Source: Aeromicrobium sp. Root236
GTDB lineage: Bacteria; Actinomycetota; Actinomycetes; Propionibacteriales; Nocardioidaceae
DNA: 64,000 nucleotides
Assembly: GCF_001428805.1 (NCBI RefSeq)
Contig: NZ_LMIS01000001.1
Span: 2,158,976 to 2,222,975 of the forward strand
Direction of reading: 5' to 3'
A program made the position numbers and the translations under genes. The notes below the pieces were generated by a model. It made no database searches and had not been told where the DNA came from. It saw nothing but the letters and a program-made list of their open reading frames with translations. Shown here piece after piece: positions 1-8,334 of the stretch (positions are counted from its first letter, which is position 1; each line of letters starts with the position of its first letter).

Positions 1-1651
1 TCGACAGCCGGAACGCGTGCTCGGGCTTGCCCTCGAGGGCGGCCTTGCGCGCGGCCGCGGACTCCTTGGGGTGCGGCCACGACGACTGCGCCTCGTCGCC
101 CACGATCGTCCAGCTGGCGTAGCGGCCTCGGCGGCCCAGCATGCGCCACTGCATCGGCGAGAGGTCCTGGGCCTCGTCGACGAGCACGTGGGCGAAGCCG
201 TCGTCCTCGATGCTCTGGGTCGAGCGGAACCGGTCGTCGCGGTCCTCACGCTCGCGCCGCTCGAAGCTCATGAGCTGCTTGGGCACGTCGTCCTCGTCCC
301 CGCCGGTCGACGGCACCTCGCCGATGACGTAGCGGAGCTCGTCGATCAGCGGGACGTCCTCGATGCTGGGCTCGCCGATCTGCCACGACGCCTTGAGCGC
401 CGCCAGCTCCTCGGCGTCGAAGGCTCCACGAGCCAGCTCGTCGATGACGTCGGGCAGCGTGCGCCACACGTCGATCGGCTCGACAGGCGGCCACCACTCC
501 TCGACGAAGTCGACGAAGCGGTCATCCGTCGTGACGGTCTCGACGAACTCCTCCTCACCCTTCTCGAGAGCGCGATCGCCCGCGACCTGGGCCCACAACG
601 CGTCGACCAGGGCGGCCGGCGCCTTGAGGTAGGCCCGGTTGCGCTTGCCGCCCGACAGCAGGTTGCGCCGGATGCGCGCGAGCTGGTCGGCGTCGAGCCG
701 CAGGACGTCGTCCTTGTAGAAGTAGCGGAACTCGGTCGGCGCTCCCGGCATCGGCGCCGCAGCGGCGCGGCTGAGGAACGCTGCCATCCGCGACGAGCCC
801 TTGGCTGCCGCCGCGACCGGCTCGTCGTGACGCATCGCGCGCAGCCCGTCGACGACCTCACCGAGCGAGCGCAGGGTCACGCTGGTCTCGCCGAGGCTCG
901 GGAGCACCCGCTCGATGTAGTTCATGAACACGGTCGACGGACCGACGACCAGCACGCCGCCGGACTCGAAGCGCCGGCGATCGGTGTAGAGCAGGTAGGC
1001 CGCGCGATGCAGCGCGACGACGGTCTTGCCGGTGCCCGGGCCGCCGCCGATCGTCGTGGCCCCACGACTCGGCGCGCGGATCGCCTCGTCCTGCTCCTTC
1101 TGGATCGTCGCGACGACCGAGTGCATCGAGCTGTCGCGGGCACGCGTCAGGCTGGCCAGCAAGGCGCCCTCGCCGATGACGACGAGGTCGTCGGGGGCGT
1201 TGTCGGCGTCGAGCAGGTCGTCCTCGATGCCGATGACCTTGTCGTTGGCGCAGCGGAGGACCCGTCGACGGATGACACCGGCCGGCTCCTGGGCCGTGGC
1301 CTGGTAGAAGATCGCGGCTGCCGGCGCCCGCCAGTCGATGAGCATGATCTCGCGATCGGCGTCGCGTACGCCGATGCGGCCGATGTAGCGGGAGTCGCCG
1401 TCGAGCATGTTGAGCCGGCCGAAGACCAGGCCGTCGTGGGCGGCGTTGAGCGCCGACAGCCGCAAGGACGCCTGGTAGACCATCGCGTCGCGCTCGACGA
1501 GGCCACCCTCGTTGCCGACGTGGCCGCGCGCCATGCCTTCGACGACGAGGGACTGCGCGACCTTGGCGGACGCGTCGAGTCGCTCGTAGACGGCGTCGAC
1601 GTACGCCTGCTCAGCGTCGATCTCGCGCTGTTCCGCGTTGTTCGAGCTCAC
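1..1651 (-). CDS. helD: HelD/HelR-like RNA polymerase-associated ATPase (5' part; 3' end off window)
   Basis: UvrD/Rep-like superfamily 1 helicase fold of the HelD/HelR group, which binds RNA polymerase and clears stalled complexes; HelR members can also confer rifampicin tolerance. About 550 N-terminal residues are visible and the frame is open to the window edge. An N-terminal charged helical stretch leads to the HelD-typical segment with IDWRAP, then Walker A GGGPGTGKT at residues 202-210. The GTG start at 1651 is chosen because AAGGAGA lies about 7 nt upstream (plus-strand 1658-1665). It is divergent from the secreted-protein gene at 1803. Function is by family; the C-terminal motifs are outside the window. 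Confidence 0.85.
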   Translation of the reverse strand, partial: MSSNNAEQREIDAEQAYVDAVYERLDASAKVAQSLVVEGMARGHVGNEGGLVERDAMVYQASLRLSALNAAHDGLVFGRLNMLDGDSRYIGRIGVRDADREIMLIDWRAPAAAIFYQATAQEPAGVIRRRVLRCANDKVIGIEDDLLDADNAPDDLVVIGEGALLASLTRARDSSMHSVVATIQKEQDEAIRAPSRGATTIGGGPGTGKTVVALHRAAYLLYTDRRRFESGGVLVVGPSTVFMNYIERVLPSLGETSVTLRSLGEVVDGLRAMRHDEPVAAAAKGSSRMAAFLSRAAAAPMPGAPTEFRYFYKDDVLRLDADQLARIRRNLLSGGKRNRAYLKAPAALVDALWAQVAGDRALEKGEEEFVETVTTDDRFVDFVEEWWPPVEPIDVWRTLPDVIDELARGAFDAEELAALKASWQIGEPSIEDVPLIDELRYVIGEVPSTGGDEDDVPKQLMSFERREREDRDDRFRSTQSIEDDGFAHVLVDEAQDLSPMQWRMLGRRGRYASWTIVGDEAQSSWPHPKESAAARKAALEGKPEHAFRLS

Positions 1652-1802
1652 CCGTCTCCTTCTGCGTCGTAGAGAACTCACAAGTCTATTCCGTACGGGA
1701 AATATTCCGCAGGCGGTTTCCGCGATGCGAGCGGTTGCCGATGTCACCGACAGGGCGTACATTCGAGGCACCCTGTCTGTTAATCAACCTGGGAGCCCCC
1801 CC
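1652..1802. promoter_or_regulatory. divergent intergenic region (helD-like / secreted protein)
   Basis: A 151-bp gap that must hold both divergent promoters. It is visibly more AT-rich than its surroundings around 1676-1710. No palindromic operator could be singled out. The right end holds a G/C-rich GGGAGCCCCCC leader directly before the ATG at 1803; a similar GGGAGTCCCC precedes the ATG at 3127. Confidence 0.35.
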
Positions 1803-3110
1803 ATGCACGTCCGTCGTCCCGTACGCGCGCTGCTCACCGCAGTGCTCCTCGCCGCCACCGTCCTGGTGGGCACCGCCGGCTCGCCCGCCGTTGCCGCAAG
1901 CACCTCGGCCGTCAAGGGCGCCGTCACGCTCGACGGCAAGGCGCTGAGCGGCGTCAAGGTCACGTTGATGTGGACGGACGACGGTGACTACTACATCCCC
2001 ATCGGCACCGACACGACGGACAGCAACGGGGTCTACTCGTTCAGCAAGGTGACCTATCAGTCCGACTACGGGTTCCGGGTGCGGCTCGTCGACCCGCAGG
2101 CCCGGGCCGTCACGACCGAGCGCAGCGTCGTCCTCAAGCCCGGCACCACGGTGACCCGCAACGTCTGGATGGACAAGGCCGGCAGCCTGCGCGGCAAGGT
2201 TGCCCGTGCCGACGGCGCCTCGCCGACCACGGTCCGGCTCGACCTGGACGGGCCCGACATCACCATCGGTGTGCCCGACAACTTCGAGTACGCCTACCCG
2301 ACCACCGTCAAGCCTGCTGCCGACGGCACGTGGGTGCTCAAGGGGCTGCCCGCGGGCGACTACGACGTCAAGTTCCACGACACGGCCAAGACGTACGCCG
2401 ACCAGTGCTACCACAACGTCAAGGCGGGTCTGGACGACGACGAGTCGACCGCGTGCCGGTCGGAGATCACCCCCGCCGCAACCACCACGACGCTGACCGA
2501 GGGCCAGAACAAGACCCTGAGCACCGAGACCATGTCCCACCTCGCCAACCGCATCACCGGCACCGTGACCGACACGTCGGGCAACCCGCTCAAGGGCGTC
2601 AGCGTCCTGCCGTGGCGCGCGGGCTCCGGCACCACGAATGGTCAGGAGTGGGACGCGGTGACCCAGGCCAGCGGCAACTTCAAGGTCGGCTACCTGCCCG
2701 ACGGCCAGTGGCAGCTCGAGATCGCCGGCGAGAACAACGTCTATGCCCCCGAGTGGTACGACGACTCGGTCCTCCGGTCCGGTGCCGCCACCCTCCCGCT
2801 GTCGGGCGGGCAGCTCACCACCGGGCTCACGATCAAGCTCAAGTCGAATGCCACGGTCACCACCACGACGTCGGTCGGCACGACGTCGGTCAAGTTCGCC
2901 ATCTCGGTGTCGCGGCGTGCAGGCGGTGTGGGCTACGGGGACGTGACGGTCTCGCGTGGCACGGTGACCAAGACCGCCCACCTGTCGGGCGGCAAGGCGA
3001 CGATTTCGCTCTTTGGCATCCCTGCCGGCACCCGCACCTTTACGATTTCGTATTCCGGCACCGCCTCCACCGCCCCCGCGGTGATCAAGAAGGTCGTCGC
3101 CGTCAACTGA
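1803..3110 (+). CDS. secreted protein with carboxypeptidase-regulatory/CnaB-like beta domains
   Basis: 435 residues. An N-terminal signal peptide (about residues 1-31, Arg-rich start, Ala/Val core, AVAA cleavage region) is followed by repeated beta-sandwich units of the carboxypeptidase-regulatory (CnaB-like) type, each with a Gly-x-Val...Gly-x-Pro-L-x-G-V-x-V pattern, near residues 35-110, 130-200 and 245-345. A C-terminal Ig-like unit ends in a Thr/Ser-rich strand. No catalytic motif or sortase signal was seen, so it is probably a surface or matrix protein. The ATG at 1803 is preferred over upstream in-frame starts because the signal peptide begins there. It is followed after 16 bp by another secreted protein, probably co-transcribed. 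A relative lies at 45387. Confidence 0.75.
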   Translation: MHVRRPVRALLTAVLLAATVLVGTAGSPAVAASTSAVKGAVTLDGKALSGVKVTLMWTDDGDYYIPIGTDTTDSNGVYSFSKVTYQSDYGFRVRLVDPQARAVTTERSVVLKPGTTVTRNVWMDKAGSLRGKVARADGASPTTVRLDLDGPDITIGVPDNFEYAYPTTVKPAADGTWVLKGLPAGDYDVKFHDTAKTYADQCYHNVKAGLDDDESTACRSEITPAATTTTLTEGQNKTLSTETMSHLANRITGTVTDTSGNPLKGVSVLPWRAGSGTTNGQEWDAVTQASGNFKVGYLPDGQWQLEIAGENNVYAPEWYDDSVLRSGAATLPLSGGQLTTGLTIKLKSNATVTTTTSVGTTSVKFAISVSRRAGGVGYGDVTVSRGTVTKTAHLSGGKATISLFGIPAGTRTFTISYSGTASTAPAVIKKVVAVN

Positions 3111-3126
3111 TCCCCAGGGAGTCCCC

Positions 3127-3954
3127 ATGCGCAAGGTCCTGTCCGTCCTGGCGCTGACAGTCGTCGTCGCCGCACCAATGTCGGCGGCCCAGGCGACCAC
3201 GACCTACAAGGTCTCGGTGGCGGTGGACCCCAAGCTCACCGACGCCTCCAGCAAGGATGCGGCGATGCGCACGACGACGATCAAGGGACGGGTGACCAAC
3301 GGCCCGGTCAAGGGCCGCACCGTCCACCTCTACGCAACCAACACGAGCGCGGCGAGTCCCACCCGCCAGGACCTCGGCACGGTCGCGCTCTCGTCGACCG
3401 GACGCTTCGCGAGGACGTTCGCGCCGACCCGCGGAGGCATCTGGAAGATCCTCGCCGACAGGCCCGCGTACGGCAGCGCTCGCGCCGGCCACGGCACGAC
3501 GACGCTCAGCGTGTTCCAGTGGACCCGCGGCACCGAGTTCAACGACGGCGCGATCGACACCCCCACGGCGCCGACCGACCGGATCCAGGACGTCACCGAC
3601 AATCCGGCGTGGACCGTCAACGGCAGCAGCTCTGGCTACGGCGAGATGAAGTACGTCCTCAGCGGCGGCGGCACCACGGTCGGTTTCGACACCCGCGGCC
3701 ACACGTGCAAGAAGGTCAGCCTGCACGCCGGCGTCGCCGACGCCTCCACCGTGACGTCCGCCGGCTTCACGATCCTGCAGCACGGTCAGCCCATCGGGAC
3801 CGCGACGTCTGACGGCGAGGACGCGTACGTCAAGAAGGACATCAGCACGGCCTACGCGATCTTCTTCAAGGTCAACGGTGCGGCCGGCGTGGACGACCTG
3901 AAGGTGCTGCTCGGCAACGTCAAGCTGTTCTGCACCTACCCCTCGGAGCCCTGA
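3127..3954 (+). CDS. secreted beta-rich protein with NPCBM-like C-terminus
   Basis: 275 residues with a signal peptide (about 1-22, cleavage after AQA). The N-terminal half resembles an Ig/Fn3-like domain (T-G-x-F-x-x-T-F-A-P near residue 100). The C-terminal half (about 150-270) resembles NPCBM-type carbohydrate-binding modules, which bind glycans but are not catalytic. The protein at 24843 has the same two-part architecture and shares the GTF-KTFAP type strand, so the two look like paralogues. The ATG lies 16 bp after the preceding stop, within an AGGGAGTCCCC leader, so co-transcription with the upstream secreted protein is likely. Binding specificity cannot be read from the sequence. Confidence 0.65.
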   Translation: MRKVLSVLALTVVVAAPMSAAQATTTYKVSVAVDPKLTDASSKDAAMRTTTIKGRVTNGPVKGRTVHLYATNTSAASPTRQDLGTVALSSTGRFARTFAPTRGGIWKILADRPAYGSARAGHGTTTLSVFQWTRGTEFNDGAIDTPTAPTDRIQDVTDNPAWTVNGSSSGYGEMKYVLSGGGTTVGFDTRGHTCKKVSLHAGVADASTVTSAGFTILQHGQPIGTATSDGEDAYVKKDISTAYAIFFKVNGAAGVDDLKVLLGNVKLFCTYPSEP

Positions 3955-3957
3955 ACC

Positions 3958-3980
3958 CCTCGACTCACGCCGGGTCGAGG
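3958..3980. terminator. hairpin at convergent 3' ends
   Basis: Inverted repeat CCTCGAC-N9-GTCGAGG. It begins just after the stop of the plus-strand secreted protein (3954) and runs into the last codons of the minus-strand transporter ATPase (stop at 3965). It lacks a clear U-tract. It is the only hairpin between these convergent genes and could end transcripts from both sides. Confidence 0.5.
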
Positions 3981-4762
3981 ATCCGTTTGAGGAACTGCTG
4001 CGTACGTTCCTCGCGCGGGTCGCCGATGACCTGTGCGCTCGGGCCACGCTCGACGACGACGCCGCCGTCGAGGAACAGCACCTGGTCGGCGACGTGCTCC
4101 GCGAAGCGGATCTCGTGCGTGACCAGGACCGTCGTCCACCCCTCGGCGGCGAGGTCCTTGATGACCGACAGCACCTCACCGACGAGCTCAGGATCGAGCG
4201 CCGAGGTCGGCTCGTCGAACAGCATGACGCGGGGCTTGAGCGCGAGCGCCCGGGCGATGCCGACGCGCTGCTGCTGACCACCGGACAGCTGGAACGGGTG
4301 CTGGTCCGCCTTGTCGCTCAGACCGACCTGGTCGAGGAGGGCCTTGGCCTCGTCGACGACCTCGTCGAGCGGGCGCTTCTGCACCTGGACCGGACCCTCG
4401 ATGACGTTCTCGATGACGGTCTTGTGCGGGAACAGGTTGTGGGCCTGGAACACCATGCCGCTCTGCGCCCGCAGCGCCGTGATCTGCTGGCGGGCCGCGC
4501 TCCCCTTGGCGGGCAACGTCGCGAAGTCGACCTCGACGTCGTCGATGCGGATCGTGCCGGCATCGGGTCGCTCGAGGACGTTGAGCGATCGCAGGATCGT
4601 GGTCTTGCCCGAGCCCGACGGCCCGATGAGGACCGAGGTCGAACCCGCCGCGACGTCGAGGTCGATGCCGCGCAGGACGTGGTTGTCGCCGAACGACTTC
4701 TGCAGCCCCCTCGCGCGTACGCGGAGGTCGCCCATGTCGCTGGTCTGCTGGATGTCGGTCAT
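3965..4762 (-). CDS. amino-acid ABC transporter ATP-binding protein
   Basis: 265-residue polar amino-acid uptake ATPase (GlnQ/HisP type). Walker A GPSGSGKT at residues 47-54, Q-loop at about 106, signature LSGGQ at 159-163, Walker B LFDEPTSALD at 181-190, and a TH(E) switch histidine near 212. The ATG at 4762 overlaps the stop of the upstream fused binding-protein/permease gene in an ATGA arrangement, so the two genes are translationally coupled. Together they form a complete importer. The substrate (glutamine, cystine or another polar amino acid) cannot be fixed from the ATPase. Confidence 0.9.
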   Translation of the reverse strand: MTDIQQTSDMGDLRVRARGLQKSFGDNHVLRGIDLDVAAGSTSVLIGPSGSGKTTILRSLNVLERPDAGTIRIDDVEVDFATLPAKGSAARQQITALRAQSGMVFQAHNLFPHKTVIENVIEGPVQVQKRPLDEVVDEAKALLDQVGLSDKADQHPFQLSGGQQQRVGIARALALKPRVMLFDEPTSALDPELVGEVLSVIKDLAAEGWTTVLVTHEIRFAEHVADQVLFLDGGVVVERGPSAQVIGDPREERTQQFLKRILDPA

Positions 4763-6240
4763 CTGGCCACGAACCTGTTCAGTCGGGTCTCGAGTCTGCC
4801 TTGGACGGCCGACATGCCCACGCACACGACCCAGTAGTAGAAGCCCGCGAGGACGTAGAGCGGGAGGTAGATCTGTGCACTCGCCGCCGCGAGCTGAGCC
4901 TGACGGAACACCTCGGTCACGAGGACGACCGACAGCAGGGACGTGTCCTTGAGCAGGGAGATCGCGGTGTTGGAGAGCGGCGGCACGGCGATCCGCGCGG
5001 CCTGCGGGAACACGATGCGCCGCAGGGACTGCCAGTAGCCCATGCCGATCGTCGAGGCGGCCTCGAACTGCCCCCGAGGGACGGACAGGATCGACGCGCG
5101 GACCACTTCGGCGGCATAACCGCCCACGTTGAGGCTCAGCGTGAAGATCGCGGCGCCCCACGGCGAGAACTTGATCCCGATCTCCGGCAGGCCGTAGAAC
5201 ACGATGAACAGCTGCACCAGGAGCGGGGTGCCACGGATGATCGAGATGTACGCCTTCGCGATGCCGCCGAGGATCCGGCTGCCGGAGATCCGCGCCAGCG
5301 CGGCAGCGATCGCGAGGACGAGTCCGATCGCGAAGCTGATGATCGTGATCGGGATCGTGGCGATCAGGAGCTTCTTGAGCATGGGCCACGCGGCGTCCTT
5401 GACGACTTCCCTGTCGCTCCGCACCGCACGGCCGCCGGACACGTCGACGTCGCCGGCGTTCGCCACCGAGACATCGGTCTTGAAGTACTTCTCCGAGATC
5501 TTCTTGAGCGTGCCGTCGGCCTTGAGCGCTGCCAGCGCCTTGTTGGACTCCTCGAGCCGCGGGTCGCCCTTGCGGAACGCCAGCACCTGCTTGCTGACCT
5601 CGTCGCCGGCATTGCCGACGATCTCGATGTCGTCCTTGCCGGTCGTGTTGAGGTAGTCGAGCGCCGCGATGTTGTCGTTGATCAACAGGTCCGCCCGGCC
5701 CTGGACGACCAGCGCGGCTGCCTGGGCGAACCCCTCGACGGCCTGGATCTTGGCGCCGGCCTTGCGAGCCACGTCGGCCCAGCTCGTCGTGGTGGACTCC
5801 GCGGCGGTCTTGCCCTTGATGTCCTTCAGGGTCTTGATGCCCTTGGTGCCCTTCTTGACCACGATGACGCCACGAGAGTAGGTGTACGTCGTGCCGAGGC
5901 CGTACTTCGCATCGCGCTCCGGGTTGAAGGTGACCTGGTTGGCGATGACGTCGATCCGGTTGGCCTCGAGCGCGGCGAAGATCCCGTCGAACGTCGTCTC
6001 GACGAACTTGAGCTTCCAGCCGGCCTTCTTGGCGACCGCCTTGATGACCTCGATGTCGTAGCCGGTCAACTTGTCGGTCTTGGCGTCGTGGAACGAGAAC
6101 GGCGGGTAGACGCCCTCAGTGCCGACGCGGACGACTGGACGGTCGTCGGCAGCTCGCGGCGCGGCGAAGGCCGAGCCCGAGGACGTCAGCACCGCCAACC
6201 CCACGAACGCCAGGACGAGCAGCCTCACGGCATGGCGCAT
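4759..6240 (-). CDS. fused substrate-binding protein and permease of an amino-acid ABC importer
   Basis: 493 residues. A signal peptide (about 1-29) is followed by a periplasmic-binding-protein type 3 domain (about 38-265, starting V-R-V-G-T-E-G-x-Y-P-P-F). A HisM/GlnP-type permease follows (about 285-493) with membrane helices and the ATPase-docking EAA-like loop (E-A-A-S-T-I-G-M near 400). Most actinobacterial importers encode these separately; fused forms are known from GlnP-type systems. The ATG at 6240 follows AGAGGAGA with about 7 nt spacing, which favours it over an in-frame upstream start. The gene ends in ATGA overlap with the ATPase gene. The fusion tethers the receptor to the membrane. 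Confidence 0.88.
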   Translation of the reverse strand: MRHAVRLLVLAFVGLAVLTSSGSAFAAPRAADDRPVVRVGTEGVYPPFSFHDAKTDKLTGYDIEVIKAVAKKAGWKLKFVETTFDGIFAALEANRIDVIANQVTFNPERDAKYGLGTTYTYSRGVIVVKKGTKGIKTLKDIKGKTAAESTTTSWADVARKAGAKIQAVEGFAQAAALVVQGRADLLINDNIAALDYLNTTGKDDIEIVGNAGDEVSKQVLAFRKGDPRLEESNKALAALKADGTLKKISEKYFKTDVSVANAGDVDVSGGRAVRSDREVVKDAAWPMLKKLLIATIPITIISFAIGLVLAIAAALARISGSRILGGIAKAYISIIRGTPLLVQLFIVFYGLPEIGIKFSPWGAAIFTLSLNVGGYAAEVVRASILSVPRGQFEAASTIGMGYWQSLRRIVFPQAARIAVPPLSNTAISLLKDTSLLSVVLVTEVFRQAQLAAASAQIYLPLYVLAGFYYWVVCVGMSAVQGRLETRLNRFVAR

Positions 6241-6334
6241 TGCGTCTCCTCTGTGGTGAACCACCGAGGGTTTCCCCGATAGACGTGACAGTAGCCCTCT
6301 ATTCGGGATCCTGCCGATGTCTCGCTTTGCGGAC
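6241..6334. other. short intergenic region upstream of the amino-acid importer
   Basis: Ninety-four bp between the importer start and the enoyl-CoA hydratase stop. It contains an imperfect inverted repeat, CCCGATAGA (6275-6283) and TCTATTCGGG (6297-6306), one bulge apart from perfect. It could terminate the hydratase operon or be an operator of the importer. No known regulator motif was recognised. Confidence 0.3.
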
Positions 6335-7081
6335 TCAGCCCTTCTTGCTGAGGAACGCGGTCATGGCCTCACGGGCCTCGTCGCTCGCGAACAGCTCGGC
6401 CGAGAGCGCCGCGACCTCGGCACCGCGCTCGTCGATGCGGGCGACCAGGTCGCGGTTGAGGATCTTCTTGCTCTCGCGGAGGCCCTGGGGGTACGCCTCG
6501 CCGAGGTCGGCGAGGACCTGCGCCACCTCAGCGGCGAGCTCCGCGTCGGGCACCGCCCGCGTGATGAGACCGACCTGGGCCGCCTCGGCCGCGTCGAACT
6601 TCCGAGCCGTCAGGAACAGGTCGGCTGCGGCTCGGTCACCGAACCGCGGGATGAGGCTGAGGGAGATGATCGCCGCCGCCAGCCCCAGGCGTACCTCGGT
6701 CAGCTGGAACGACACCGACTCGGCCGCGAGGACGATGTCCGCCGCACCGACGATGCCGAGACCACCGGCGCGTACCGGACCGCCCAGCTCGACGACGACC
6801 GGCTTGGCCGCGGTCGCGATCTGGCGCTGCAGCGCGACGATCGCCTTGGCACCTTCGGCCATGCCGCCACCGACGGCCTCGGTCATGTCGGCGCCGGAGC
6901 AGAACACCGTGCCGGCCGAGCGGATCAGGATCGCCTTGGCGTCCGGGTCGGCGTCGGCCGTGGTCAGGTGGGCCACGAGCTCGGTGACGAGCTGCTTGCT
7001 CAGCGCGTTGCGGTTGCGCTCGCTGTCGAGCGTGATCGTCGCAACCTGGTCGGCCACGTCAAGGTGCACCAGCTCGGTCAT
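6335..7081 (-). CDS. enoyl-CoA hydratase/isomerase family protein
   Basis: 248-residue crotonase-fold protein that would hydrate or rearrange an unsaturated acyl-CoA from the upstream dehydrogenase/carboxylase steps. The oxyanion-hole segments are visible (C-S-G-A-D-M near 60 and R-A-G-G-L-G near 105). At the position of the first catalytic Glu of classical hydratases there is Gly, while the second is kept (L-T-E-V-R-L-G near 127). A non-standard reaction is therefore possible, as for AtuE/LiuC-like members. It is the last gene of the minus-strand operon, 92 bp after the acyl-CoA dehydrogenase, with a nested hairpin in the gap. Confidence 0.82.
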   Translation of the reverse strand: MTELVHLDVADQVATITLDSERNRNALSKQLVTELVAHLTTADADPDAKAILIRSAGTVFCSGADMTEAVGGGMAEGAKAIVALQRQIATAAKPVVVELGGPVRAGGLGIVGAADIVLAAESVSFQLTEVRLGLAAAIISLSLIPRFGDRAAADLFLTARKFDAAEAAQVGLITRAVPDAELAAEVAQVLADLGEAYPQGLRESKKILNRDLVARIDERGAEVAALSAELFASDEAREAMTAFLSKKG

Positions 7082-7104
7082 GGAGTAGTTCCTTTCGTTC
7101 CCCG

Positions 7105-7162
7105 TGAGCCTGACGTTTTTGTTGTGGTGTCGCGGCGAGTCGCGACAGAAACGTCAGGCTCA
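7105..7162. repeat. nested inverted repeat between acyl-CoA dehydrogenase and enoyl-CoA hydratase genes
   Basis: Perfect 14-bp arms TGAGCCTGACGTTT (7105-7118) and AAACGTCAGGCTCA (7149-7162), extending to 17 of 18 positions. A second perfect hairpin sits in the loop: TGTCGCG-N6-CGCGACA (7129-7148). It lies inside an apparent operon, so it may be an attenuator, a processing site or an mRNA-stabilising structure that sets the level of the distal hydratase. The outer arm has a short T-run. Confidence 0.6.
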
Positions 7163-7173
7163 GCGGGAGGTGG

Positions 7174-8334
7174 TCAGTACGACTTGGGGAGGCCCAGGGA
7201 GAACTGGGCGATGAAGTTGAGCACCATCTCCTTGCTGACCGGTGCGATGCGTGAGAGCCGTGAGCCAGCCAGCATCTGCACCAGACCGTACTCGTTGGCC
7301 AGGCCATTGCCGCCGTGCGTCTGGATCGCCCGGTCGACCGCGTTGCAGACGGCCTCGCCGGCGGCGTACTTGGCCATGTTGGCCGCCTCGCCGGCCGCCA
7401 TGAAGTCGCCGGCGACGTAGAGCGCCGCCGCCTTCTGCGTCATGAGCCGCGCCATCTCGATCTCGATGAACGTCTGCGCGAGCGGGTGGGCGATCGCCTG
7501 GTGCGAGCCGATCGGCGCCTTCCAGACCTGGCGCTGCTTGGCGTACTCACACGCCTTGGCCAGGGCGAGCCGTGCGGTGCCGGTCGCGAAGGCGGCGCCC
7601 ATGATGCGCTCGGGGTTGAGCCCGGCGAACAGCTGGTCGATGCCGGCGTCCTCGCTGCCGATCAGGGTGTCGGCCGGCACACGTACGTCGTCGAAGAACA
7701 GCGTGAACTGCTTCTCCGGCGACGTGATGCCCATGTCGATCTGCTGATGGGTGAAGCCCTCGGCGTCGGTCGGCACGAGGAACAGTGCGGGCTTCAGCTT
7801 GCCGGTGCGGGCGTCCTCGGTGCGCGCGACGACCAGCACGTGGCTCGCCTCGTCGACGCCCGAGATGTACGTCTTGGTGCCCTTGAGCCGCCACCCGTCG
7901 TCCTCGCGGTACGCCGTGGTGATGATCTGGTGCGAGTTGGACCCCGCGTCGGGCTCGGTGATCGAGAAGGCGAACGTCGAGGTGCCGTCGGCGAGGCCGG
8001 GCAGCCAGCGCTCCTTCTGCTCCTGCGTGCCGTACTGCGCGATGATCGTGCCGACGATCGCCGGCGAGACGACCATCAGGAGCAACGGGCTGCCGGCCGC
8101 GGCCAGCTCCTCGCAGACCGCCGCGAGGTCGCCGATGTCACCCCCGCCACCGCCGAACTCCTCCGGCACCGCGACACCGAGGTAGCCGAGCTTGCCGGCC
8201 TCGTCCCACAGCTCCGTCGTCTTGCGGCCCTCCTGGGCAGCCTTCTCGAAGTAGTCGCGGCCGTACTTCGCGCCGAGATCGGCCACGGCCTTGCGCAGCG
8301 CCAGGCGCTCGTCGGACTCGGTGAAGTTGTTCAT
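7174..8334 (-). CDS. acyl-CoA dehydrogenase
   Basis: 386-residue FAD-dependent acyl-CoA dehydrogenase, which introduces an alpha,beta double bond and passes electrons to ETF. The N-terminal helical domain (about 1-115), beta domain with the flavin-binding T-E-P-D-A-G-S (about 125-131) and C-terminal helical domain with the T-H-G-G-N-G motif (about 340) are all visible. The ATG overlaps the carboxylase alpha stop (ATGA). Its likely ribosome-binding GAAGGG lies at the edge of a dispersed repeat (8346-8367). The substrate is unknown; the operon suggests branched or terpenoid acyl-CoAs. Confidence 0.88.
   Translation of the reverse strand: MNNFTESDERLALRKAVADLGAKYGRDYFEKAAQEGRKTTELWDEAGKLGYLGVAVPEEFGGGGGDIGDLAAVCEELAAAGSPLLLMVVSPAIVGTIIAQYGTQEQKERWLPGLADGTSTFAFSITEPDAGSNSHQIITTAYREDDGWRLKGTKTYISGVDEASHVLVVARTEDARTGKLKPALFLVPTDAEGFTHQQIDMGITSPEKQFTLFFDDVRVPADTLIGSEDAGIDQLFAGLNPERIMGAAFATGTARLALAKACEYAKQRQVWKAPIGSHQAIAHPLAQTFIEIEMARLMTQKAAALYVAGDFMAAGEAANMAKYAAGEAVCNAVDRAIQTHGGNGLANEYGLVQMLAGSRLSRIAPVSKEMVLNFIAQFSLGLPKSY

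Noticed and set aside
17..1672. A 551-codon plus-strand frame over the HelD-like gene
   Set aside because: The opposite strand encodes a clear Walker A protein with a proper ribosome-binding site; this frame is its shadow.
4094..4837. A 247-codon plus-strand frame over the transporter ATPase
   Set aside because: Antisense to the Walker A/B and signature motifs; a shadow frame.
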